Positions 1 through 6,118 of a stretch of DNA of 6,843 nucleotides are shown piece by piece. The notes under the pieces are model-generated. The model was not told the origin of the DNA, did no database searches, and worked only from the letters and a program-made list of their open reading frames with translations. Position 1 is the first letter of the stretch. The number at the start of each line of letters is the position of its first letter. The translations under genes and the position numbers were made by a program. This stretch comes from Actinomycetota bacterium. GTDB taxonomy: Bacteria > Actinomycetota > Acidimicrobiia > Acidimicrobiales > JACCXE01. The stretch is from NCBI GenBank assembly GCA_013697265.1, contig JACCXE010000157.1, positions 1 to 6,843 of the forward strand. Direction: 5' to 3'.

Positions 1-143
1 CCTGCGCGTTGCGCATTGACGACGCCACCGAGCACGCGGCCGACGCTGACCAAGCCCTCGACGAGCTCGGCGCCGATCTACCGGGCTGGCGTGAGGTCTT
101 CGCCTCGGCGGCCACGCCAGCTTCTAGGCTTGACCCCGCGTAA
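1..143 (+). CDS. C-terminal end of an unidentified upstream protein (partial)
   Basis: An open frame enters from the left edge (first whole codon at base 3) and ends at TAA 141-143. It gives 46 residues, starting CALRIDD and ending ASRLDPA. The piece is acidic and helix-friendly, with the stretch DADQALDELGADLPGW resembling the final amphipathic helix of many globular enzymes. The other two forward frames fit less well: one stops at once and the third runs into the next gene out of frame. No family can be named from so short a tail. A C-terminal helix of an aminotransferase-like enzyme is one loose possibility. Its stop lies 35 bases before the binding-protein gene, so it could belong to the same transcript. 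Confidence 0.55.
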   Translation, partial: CALRIDDATEHAADADQALDELGADLPGWREVFASAATPASRLDPA

Positions 144-166
144 CTATCGCCCGCTGGGGCGAACTC

Positions 167-175
167 GGGGAGAAG
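167..175 (+). promoter_or_regulatory. Shine-Dalgarno sequence of the substrate-binding protein gene
   Basis: The purine run GGGGAGAAG sits a few bases before the ATG at 179, at normal spacing. It is the clearest ribosome-binding site in the window. It supports the 179 start and suggests this gene is the main independent translation entry point of the operon. Confidence 0.75.
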
Positions 176-178
176 TAA

Positions 179-1624
179 ATGGCAGTGGGTAAACGGACGA
201 CGCTTTTCGCGGTCCTTGGCATATGTCTGGCGTTGCTAAGCGCGTGCACCGGTGCGCGTTTGCCAAGAACCGTTGCTGCGGGTGACCGCGACCGCACGAC
301 AACGTCGTTGGGCGAGGGCGCCGACACCACGACTGGCGACGGCGCGACACGCACCACCGCCGCGGGCGGCGACCCGTTCGCCGGCGCGTCGGGCACGGTG
401 CCCAAGGTGACGGTGCCCGGCGGCGGCCCCGCTCCGACCACGGCGTCGCCGCCGGCTCGGTCCACGTTGTTCACCTCGAAGGAAGACTCGGTCGGCATCA
501 CCAAGACGTCGATCGACCTGTGCGCACACGCCGCGCTCACCTACGGCGCCGCGTTCAACACCAGCAAGGACGACCTCAACGTCTACTGGAGCGCGGTCAA
601 CGACGCGGGCGGCATCTTCGGGCGCAAGGTCAACGTGACGTACGAAAACGACAACTACAGCCCCGACACGGCGGTACAAGCGGCCACCGCGTGCAAGGGC
701 AAGGGCATCTTCTTCCTGCTCGGTGGCATCGGCTTCGACCAGATCCCCGCGGTGCGCAACTGGGCCGAGACGAACCACATGCTCTACCTGCATCACACCG
801 CCACCGTTCAAGGCACCGCGAATCAGCGCTATAGCTTCACCGGGCTCCCGTCGACCGAGAAGATGGGTGAGATGTTCGGCGAACTGGTGGCGGCGCGCTA
901 CAAGGGCAAGAAGGTCGGCATAATCAAGCGCAACAGCCCGAACTGGGAACCCGGTGTGACGGCGTTCAAGGCGATCGCCAAGAAATACGGCATCTCGATC
1001 GTGGCCGAGCGGGCCGTGCAGAACAACCAGGGCAGCTACACCCAAGAGATCCTCGACATGCAGCAGGCCGACGTCGTGTGGATCTGGGAAAACGCGTTGG
1101 CCTCGACGCAGATCGTCAAGCAAGCCAAGGCGCAGAACTTCAACCCCGATTGGCTGTTGTTCCCGTTCAATCTGACGAGTCAGACGCTGGGCCAAGACGC
1201 CCTCAACCCGAAGCTCGTCGGTGTCGCCATGTATCCGGCCTACAGCAAGGGCGACCTGTCCGGCCAGTTCGCGGGCTACGCGGAGGACATCAAAGAGTTC
1301 GAGGCGCAGTACAAAAAATACCGCCCGAACGTGGACCTCGGCGGCGTGGCCGGCGACCTGCTGTTTTTGAACTGGACCGGGCAAAAGGGCCTTCACCTAC
1401 TGCTCAAACAGTGCGGCCCTGACTGCACCCGCAACCGTCTCGTCGACGTGCTCACCGGCTTCAAGGCCACGCGACCGTTTCCCTCGTCGTGCAACGTCGA
1501 CTTCAGCCGCCCAGGGTTTGCCCGTATGGGCGGCTTCTCGGTCAACATCATGGAGACCTACCGCGCCCCCGACAACGCGGTGAACTGGCGCAACACCGAC
1601 ACCTGCGTCGAGCACCTGCTGTAG
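179..1624 (+). CDS. Lipoprotein substrate-binding protein of a Liv/HAAT-type ABC importer
   Basis: This 481-residue protein is the extracytoplasmic solute receptor of the importer encoded downstream. Residues 1-23 form a lipoprotein signal: basic start (GKR), hydrophobic core and lipobox LSAC, with Cys23 as the lipidation site. Residues 24 to about 95 are a low-complexity Thr/Ala/Gly/Pro linker that would tether the domain to the cell surface. From about residue 100 the sequence reads as a type 1 periplasmic-binding fold (Peripla_BP_6 family), including GITKTSIDL, VNDAGGIFGRKVNVTYEND and KGKKVGIIKRNSPNWEPG. It is longer than LivJ/LivK of E. coli (about 370 residues), largely because of the linker. 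The mature domain has six Cys (115, 172, 412, 416, 438, 476), enough for three disulfides. The ATG at 179 is chosen for its ribosome site and intact signal peptide. The stop TAG directly abuts the permease ATG. The ligand is unknown; amino acids are the family default. Confidence 0.9.
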   Translation: MAVGKRTTLFAVLGICLALLSACTGARLPRTVAAGDRDRTTTSLGEGADTTTGDGATRTTAAGGDPFAGASGTVPKVTVPGGGPAPTTASPPARSTLFTSKEDSVGITKTSIDLCAHAALTYGAAFNTSKDDLNVYWSAVNDAGGIFGRKVNVTYENDNYSPDTAVQAATACKGKGIFFLLGGIGFDQIPAVRNWAETNHMLYLHHTATVQGTANQRYSFTGLPSTEKMGEMFGELVAARYKGKKVGIIKRNSPNWEPGVTAFKAIAKKYGISIVAERAVQNNQGSYTQEILDMQQADVVWIWENALASTQIVKQAKAQNFNPDWLLFPFNLTSQTLGQDALNPKLVGVAMYPAYSKGDLSGQFAGYAEDIKEFEAQYKKYRPNVDLGGVAGDLLFLNWTGQKGLHLLLKQCGPDCTRNRLVDVLTGFKATRPFPSSCNVDFSRPGFARMGGFSVNIMETYRAPDNAVNWRNTDTCVEHLL

Positions 1625-2506
1625 ATGGGCGAGGTATTTGTGCTCGGCGCGATCGCCGGGGGCATCTACGGCCTCTTCGCGGTAGCGACTGTGCTCGTGT
1701 ATCGCGGCAGCGGCGTGCTGAACTTCGCGCAGGGCGAAGTGGGCACGCTCGGTCTGTTCCTCGCGGTGTGGCTAATCAACGACCACGGGATGCCCTGGGT
1801 TGTGGGCGCGCTGGCCGCGGTTGTGGTGACCACGGCGATCGGCGTGTTGTTCGAACGCTTCGTGGTGCGCAAGATGGGCGACGCGCCGCGGGTGTCGGTG
1901 GCGGTCGCCACGGTTGGCCTGTTGCTGTTCGTGTTGTCGGGTGAACTCGTCCGCGTCGGCGCCAGCCCCAAATCCCTTCCGGGCCCGTTCTCGGGCAACG
2001 GCTGGCGCATCGCCGGCGTGGTCGTGTCCCCCACCCAGGCGCTGTCGCTCGTTGTCGCCCTCGGTGTCGGTGTCGCCCTCGCCACGCTGTTGCGCCGCAC
2101 CGACTTCGGCCTCGGTGTGCTCGCGGCCGCGCAAGACCCGTCGGCGGCCCAGCTCGTCGGCGTGCCCGTGAACCGGGTGTCGGCCTTCGTGTGGGGCGCA
2201 GGGGCCGGGTTGTCTACGGTCGCGTGTCTGCTTGTGGCGCCGGGCCTGGGCGCCTTTGCCCCGGGCGCGCTCGGCCGCTTGTTCCTGTTCGGCCTCGCCG
2301 CGGCAATCGTCGGCGGGCTGACGTCGCTGCCCGGCGCGTTCGTCGGTGGGCTTGTGGTTGGGCTCGTCGAGGCGTCGTCGGGTCGCATCTTTGCCGAGTC
2401 GTCGTTGCCCGGTGTCAAAACGCTCGCCGTTTTCATCTTGTTGCTCGTAACGCTGCTGGTGCGCCCGCACGGTCTGTTCGGCACGCGGGAAAGCAGGCAC
2501 GGATAG
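1625..2506 (+). CDS. livH: LivH-type permease of the ABC importer
   Basis: This 293-residue integral membrane protein would form half of the transport channel. It is hydrophobic almost throughout. It carries the LivH landmarks in order: VLNFAQGEVGTLG (about residues 31-43, matching the family's NFAQGE motif), FERFVVRKM in the first half, the cytoplasmic coupling loop GLGVLAAAQDPSAAQLVGV (about 162-180) that contacts the ATPases, GGLTSLPGAFVGGLVVGLVE near the end, and the closing RPHGLFG. Length matches LivH (about 290-310). The ATG directly follows the binding protein's TAG with no gap and no convincing Shine-Dalgarno sequence, so translation is probably coupled to the upstream gene. In the coupling loop the usual Arg after the first Gly-x-x is absent, a mild divergence. 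The gene symbol reflects family only, not a proven substrate. Confidence 0.93.
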   Translation: MGEVFVLGAIAGGIYGLFAVATVLVYRGSGVLNFAQGEVGTLGLFLAVWLINDHGMPWVVGALAAVVVTTAIGVLFERFVVRKMGDAPRVSVAVATVGLLLFVLSGELVRVGASPKSLPGPFSGNGWRIAGVVVSPTQALSLVVALGVGVALATLLRRTDFGLGVLAAAQDPSAAQLVGVPVNRVSAFVWGAGAGLSTVACLLVAPGLGAFAPGALGRLFLFGLAAAIVGGLTSLPGAFVGGLVVGLVEASSGRIFAESSLPGVKTLAVFILLLVTLLVRPHGLFGTRESRHG

Positions 2507-4353
2507 TGAGTTGGCTCAACGCCCGACCGGGCACCCGGGTGATCGTGGTCGGCGTCATCGCCGCGCTGCTCGCACCAGCGCTTGGCCGCGCCGGCATCGT
2601 CACCGACTACGCCGCGCTGATCCTCGGCACCGGTGTGGCGCTGGCCGCGGCCGGCCTGTCGCTCAACTTGTTGATGGGCTACGCGGGCCAGATCAGTTTG
2701 GGTCAAGCCAGCTTGCTCGGCGTCGGCGCGTTCGCGTCGGGTTTGCTCACACCGGCCACGAAGCTCGGCCTGCCCTTTCTCGTAGCAATCCCGGCGGCGG
2801 CGCTCGCCGGCGCGGCCGCCGCCTTCCTTGTGGGGCTACCGGCGCTGCGGCTACGGGGGTTGTATCTCGCGGTGGTCACGATCGCGTTCGCGTTCACCAT
2901 GACCGAGTCGTTGCTCAAGACGCAGTCGATCGGCGGCGGATCGGCTGGCATCAACCTGCCCCGTCCGCAGGTGAACGACTTCATCTTCACCCGCAACGCC
3001 GACTACCTCGGCGTGTTGTTGGCCCTGCTCGCCTTCATCTGGTGGTTCGACACCAACGTCACTCGCACCACCCTCGGCCGCGCCTTTCGCGCCATCAAGA
3101 GCGACGAGGCGGTCGCAGCCAGCTTCGGAGTGAACGTCACCGCGTACAAGCTCGGCGCGTTCGCGCTGTCAGGCGCAATTGCGGGCATCGCCGGGCTCAT
3201 GTCGGGTCACCTCGTGCAAACGGTGAACTCCGACTCGTTCCCCTACGACCGGTCGCTCCTGCTCGTGGTTGTCGTGGTCGTCGGTGGGCTGGGTAGCCGG
3301 GTCGGCGTGTTGGCCGCGGCCGCGTTCTACGCGCTCTACCCCGTGCTGATGCCCCACCTGTTCGGCGACCGCATCCTCGGATACGACGTCGTGATCGGCG
3401 CCGCGCTGCTTATCGTCACGATGGCCCGCAACCCGAGTGGGCTGGCCGGCGCCATCCGCCAGCAGCTGGCCGAGCGGCGCGAACGCGCCGTTCCCACCGT
3501 CGCGCCGACCGGTGGCGTGATGGCCATGCCCAAGCTGCCGTCGCTGCCCCGGCCCACCGCTCTGCCCGAACGGCCAACCGCGGACGGAATCGTGCTGTCA
3601 GCCAGGGATATCCGCGTGCGATTCGGCGGTTTGGTCGCGGTCGACGACGCGTCGATCGACGTCACCCGCGGTCGCATCGTCGGGTTGATCGGGCCGAACG
3701 GCGCCGGCAAAACCACCCTGTTCAACGCGATCTCCGGCCGGCACAAGCCCGACAGCGGCCGCGTCGAATTGCTCGGCGTCGACGTGTCGTCGCGCAGCGC
3801 GGCCCAACGCGCCGCGGCCGGGTTGGGTCGCACGTTCCAGAACATCGGCTTGGTGCGCGACCTGTCGGTAAACGAGAACTTTTTGCTGGCCCAACACACG
3901 GTGGCCGGATACGACCCGGTGTCCGCGCTCACCTACTTCCGCCACGCGGGACGGGGTGAGACCGAGTTGCGCGAGCGCGCGGCGCAGGCCATCGCCGCCC
4001 TCGGCTTCGAGCGCTACACCGACACACCGGTCGCCAACCTGTCCATCGGTCAGCAGCGCATCGTCGAACTCGGCGCCGTGTTGTTGACGGCTCCCGAGGT
4101 CGTGCTGCTTGACGAACCGGCCGCCGGCATGGCGCCCGCCGCGGCTGAGAACCTGGCCGAACGCCTCGTAGACCTGCGCAACGAGTTGGGGCGCACCGTG
4201 CTGCTCATCGAACACAACATCCCGCTCGTGCTGGCCACGTGCGACGAGTTGTACGTGATGGCCGCGGGCCGAGTGATCGCGCACGGCACACCCGACGAAG
4301 TGATTCAGGACGACCTCGTGCTCGAGGCCTATCTCGGTGGAGCGGTGCTGTGA
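2506..4353 (+). CDS. Fused LivM-type permease and LivG-type ATPase
   Basis: One 615-residue reading frame combines the second channel subunit with one of the two ATPases. The LivM part is about residues 1-315: hydrophobic segments, the signature GYAGQISLGQAS (58-69), the coupling loop RAIKSDEAVAASFGVN (from 195) and VVGGLGSRVG (around 260). A Pro/Arg-rich linker (about 316-360) follows. The LivG part is about 361-615: Walker A GPNGAGKTT with Lys402, Q-loop Gln445 in GRTFQN, ABC signature LSIGQQ (512-517), Walker B VVLLDEP with Asp536/Glu537, and switch His570 in IEHN. All catalytic residues are present. The GTG at 2506 shares its G with the stop of livH (TAGTG). An earlier in-frame ATG at 2191 is rejected because it lies deep inside livH and would add an Arg-rich, non-membrane leader. 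Such permease/ATPase fusions are known in the family. The run after the signature (RIVELGAVLL) differs from the more usual EIARAL-like sequence. Confidence 0.92.
   Translation: MSWLNARPGTRVIVVGVIAALLAPALGRAGIVTDYAALILGTGVALAAAGLSLNLLMGYAGQISLGQASLLGVGAFASGLLTPATKLGLPFLVAIPAAALAGAAAAFLVGLPALRLRGLYLAVVTIAFAFTMTESLLKTQSIGGGSAGINLPRPQVNDFIFTRNADYLGVLLALLAFIWWFDTNVTRTTLGRAFRAIKSDEAVAASFGVNVTAYKLGAFALSGAIAGIAGLMSGHLVQTVNSDSFPYDRSLLLVVVVVVGGLGSRVGVLAAAAFYALYPVLMPHLFGDRILGYDVVIGAALLIVTMARNPSGLAGAIRQQLAERRERAVPTVAPTGGVMAMPKLPSLPRPTALPERPTADGIVLSARDIRVRFGGLVAVDDASIDVTRGRIVGLIGPNGAGKTTLFNAISGRHKPDSGRVELLGVDVSSRSAAQRAAAGLGRTFQNIGLVRDLSVNENFLLAQHTVAGYDPVSALTYFRHAGRGETELRERAAQAIAALGFERYTDTPVANLSIGQQRIVELGAVLLTAPEVVLLDEPAAGMAPAAAENLAERLVDLRNELGRTVLLIEHNIPLVLATCDELYVMAAGRVIAHGTPDEVIQDDLVLEAYLGGAVL
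4336..4342 (+). promoter_or_regulatory. Shine-Dalgarno sequence deciding the GTG start of the LivF gene
   Basis: GGTGGAG lies inside the end of the permease/ATPase gene, seven bases before the GTG at 4350. It supports that GTG over the in-frame ATG at 4239, which would prepend 37 Arg-rich residues not found in LivF proteins. Confidence 0.6.
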
Positions 4354-5249
4354 GCGAGCCCGTACTCGAAATCGAAGACGTCGACGCCGGCTTCGGCGCC
4401 AGCCAGATCCTGTTCGGCATCAACCTCGCCGTTGCCCAAGGCGAAATCGCCGGCGTGCTCGGTCTCAACGGCGCGGGCAAGAGCGTGACCATGAAGGTGA
4501 TCGCCGGGCTGATCCCGGCCTGGAAGGGCGCGGTGCGATTGAACGGCCGCGATATCACCGGCCTCGCCCCCGAACAGCGCGTCGGCCTTGGGTTGGGTCA
4601 CGTGCCGCAGGGCCGCCAGGTGTTCCCAGAACTCACCGTCGAAGAGAACCTGCGGCTCGGCGCGTACACGCTGCGTCGACGGGACAAGAGCCGCTACGCG
4701 CCGTCGTTGGCTGCCACATGGGAGCGGTTCCCCAAGCTGTACGAACGACGGCGACAGGCCGCGGGCACGATGTCGGGCGGCGAGCAGGCCGCGCTAGCCG
4801 TGGCGCGGGCGCTGATCAACGAGCCGACGGTCGTGCTCGTGGACGAGCCCAGCGCGGGCTTGGCCCCGCTGATTGTGCGCGACGTGTTCGACACCCTGAA
4901 ACAAGTCGCGACCACCGGCGTCACGATGATCCTGGTCGAGCAGAACGTGGCCGCCGCGTTGCAACTTGTCGATACCGTCACGCTCTTACAGACCGGCACC
5001 GTCGCCTGGCACGGTCCCCTCGCTGAACTCGACCGGTCGATGCTGGCCACCCGCCTCGGCATCGGCCGCATGCTCGGCCCGTCCACCGCGGCCGCAGCCA
5101 ACAAACGCGCCGTCAAGAAGAAGGCCGTGCCGGAAAAGAAACCTGCGGCGAAGAAGGCCGCGCCCGCGAAGAAGGTCGCGGCGAAGAAGACTGTTCCGCA
5201 AAAGGCAGCTGCGACGAAGAAGGCTGCGCCACGAAAGCGAGCGACATGA
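4350..5249 (+). CDS. livF: LivF-type ATPase with a C-terminal Lys-rich repeat tail
   Basis: This 299-residue protein is the second ATPase of the importer, acting at the cytoplasmic face beside the LivG domain. The core (about residues 1-243) shows Walker A GLNGAGKS with Lys44, VPQGRQVFPELTVEENL typical of LivF, signature MSGGEQAAL (141-149), Walker B VVLVDEP with Asp165/Glu166, and VEQN with Gln198, which replaces the switch His as is usual in LivF. Canonical LivF ends near residue 235-240. Here about 50 more residues follow, dominated by Lys, Ala and Pro and organised as four 11-residue repeats (see the repeat entry). Two positions look divergent: GKSVTM after Walker A instead of the common GKTT-like run, and EQAAL instead of EQQML in the signature. 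The GTG start overlaps the previous stop by four bases (GTGA), and the gene's own stop overlaps the next ATG (ATGA). Confidence 0.92.
   Translation: MSEPVLEIEDVDAGFGASQILFGINLAVAQGEIAGVLGLNGAGKSVTMKVIAGLIPAWKGAVRLNGRDITGLAPEQRVGLGLGHVPQGRQVFPELTVEENLRLGAYTLRRRDKSRYAPSLAATWERFPKLYERRRQAAGTMSGGEQAALAVARALINEPTVVLVDEPSAGLAPLIVRDVFDTLKQVATTGVTMILVEQNVAAALQLVDTVTLLQTGTVAWHGPLAELDRSMLATRLGIGRMLGPSTAAAANKRAVKKKAVPEKKPAAKKAAPAKKVAAKKTVPQKAAATKKAAPRKRAT
5112..5243 (+). repeat. Four tandem 33-base units encoding 11-residue Lys/Ala/Pro repeats
   Basis: LivF residues 255-298 split exactly into VKKKAVPEKKP, AAKKAAPAKKV, AAKKTVPQKAA and ATKKAAPRKRA. Each unit has KK at places 3-4, Pro at place 7 and Lys at place 9. 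At DNA level the units are 5112-5144, 5145-5177, 5178-5210 and 5211-5243. The aagaag pair is conserved, while third bases elsewhere vary. The repeat is therefore kept at protein level and is not a recent perfect duplication. Such sequence is typical of disordered, strongly positive tails in actinobacterial HU-like and histone H1-like proteins. Confidence 0.85.
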
Positions 5250-6118
5250 GTTTCGAAACAATCTCGGTTCCGGTCACGGGGGGTCACCTAAACGTCGGCA
5301 CCAGAATGGGTCGCGAAGGCGCACCGGTGGTCGTGATGATTCACGGCATCACCGCCAACCACCTCACGTGGTCGATGGTGGCCGACGAGTTGGGCGACGA
5401 CGTCACGACCCTGGCCCCCGATCTGCGGGGCCGGGCCGGCAGCGCCGGCGTGCCCGGCCCGTACGGCATGGTCAACCACGCCAACGACGTCCGGTCGATC
5501 CTCGACCACGTCGGCGTTGACCAGGCCGTGATCGTCGGCCACAGCATGGGCGCATTCGTAGCCGCCGCCTTCGCGGCCAACCACGCCGACCGCGTGGCGG
5601 GGTTGGTGCTCGTCGACGGTGGCGTCAGCTTCGCCACCCTGCCCGAGGGCGCCGACATCGACGCCGTGCTTACCGAGATCCTGGGCCCGACCATGCAGCG
5701 GCTGTCGATGACGTTCGAGAACGTCAATGTATGGCTCGAGTTCTGGAAGCAGCACCCGTCGTTGCAGGAGTGGAACGACGCGATCGAGGCCTACGTAACG
5801 GCCGACATGGTCGGCGACGCCCCAAACCTGAAGTCGAGTTGCACCCTCGATGCGATCCGGGCCGACGGTGCCGACACCCTCGGCGCGGGTGGCCAGTTCT
5901 TCCGTCAGCTGACGAAGCCCACACCATGGCTGCGGGCGCCGCGCGGCCTGCTGAACCAGGTGCCACCGCTGTACCCCGACGAACTGGCGGCCACGTTGAT
6001 CGCCGAAGTGCCCGCGCTACAAGACCACGTCATCAACGACGTGAACCACTTCACGATCACGTTGAGCAAGCGGGGCGCAGCCGAAACCGCCGCGATCATC
6101 CGAAGCCAGTTGCCGTGA
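5246..6118 (+). CDS. Alpha/beta-hydrolase, probably cytoplasmic
   Basis: This 290-residue protein has the alpha/beta-hydrolase layout: oxyanion-hole motif MIHGITAN (HG at 33-34), DLRGRAGSAG after the next strand, nucleophile elbow GHSMG with Ser100 (98-102), strand LVLVDGG ending in Asp124, a helical cap (about 135-220) and a C-terminal VNHFTI with the probable catalytic His268. There is no signal peptide or membrane segment. The likely role is hydrolysis of an ester, amide, lactone or similar bond in a small molecule. The substrate is not predictable. At the usual acid position after strand 7 the sequence reads APRGLLNQ with Asn237, where I would expect Asp, so Asp124 may supply the acid. 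The ATG overlaps the LivF stop (ATGA), which ties the enzyme to the importer. Its partner may be the imported compound. Confidence 0.88.
   Translation: MSFETISVPVTGGHLNVGTRMGREGAPVVVMIHGITANHLTWSMVADELGDDVTTLAPDLRGRAGSAGVPGPYGMVNHANDVRSILDHVGVDQAVIVGHSMGAFVAAAFAANHADRVAGLVLVDGGVSFATLPEGADIDAVLTEILGPTMQRLSMTFENVNVWLEFWKQHPSLQEWNDAIEAYVTADMVGDAPNLKSSCTLDAIRADGADTLGAGGQFFRQLTKPTPWLRAPRGLLNQVPPLYPDELAATLIAEVPALQDHVINDVNHFTITLSKRGAAETAAIIRSQLP

Noticed and set aside
130..158. TTGACC at 130-135 as a -35 promoter element
   Set aside because: No -10-like hexamer lies at 16-18 bases; the only AT-rich stretch (TAACTA, 141-146) is far too close. The region is also the coding end of the upstream gene.
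236..1396. 386-codon open frame on the minus strand across the binding-protein gene
   Set aside because: Its translation is Arg/Val/His-rich with no domain or motif, and the opposite strand carries a clear lipoprotein. Long antisense frames are common in GC-rich coding DNA.
2191..2505. In-frame ATG upstream of the permease/ATPase fusion
   Set aside because: It would overlap livH by over 300 bases and add about 105 Arg-rich residues. The GTG at 2506 gives a normal LivM start.
1666..2706. 346-codon minus-strand frame spanning livH and the start of the permease fusion
   Set aside because: Thr/Pro/Arg-rich translation without recognisable structure, crossing two well-supported genes.
3520..3528. 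Two ATG codons in the linker as a separate LivG start
   Set aside because: The frame is continuous from LivM, no stop intervenes, and only a weak purine run precedes them. An additional internal start cannot be excluded but is not supported.
5103..5246. Lys-rich tail as a frameshift artefact or a separate small gene
   Set aside because: The tail is in frame with the LivF core, has a regular 11-residue period, and ends at an ATGA overlap with the next gene, so it looks like a genuine part of the protein.
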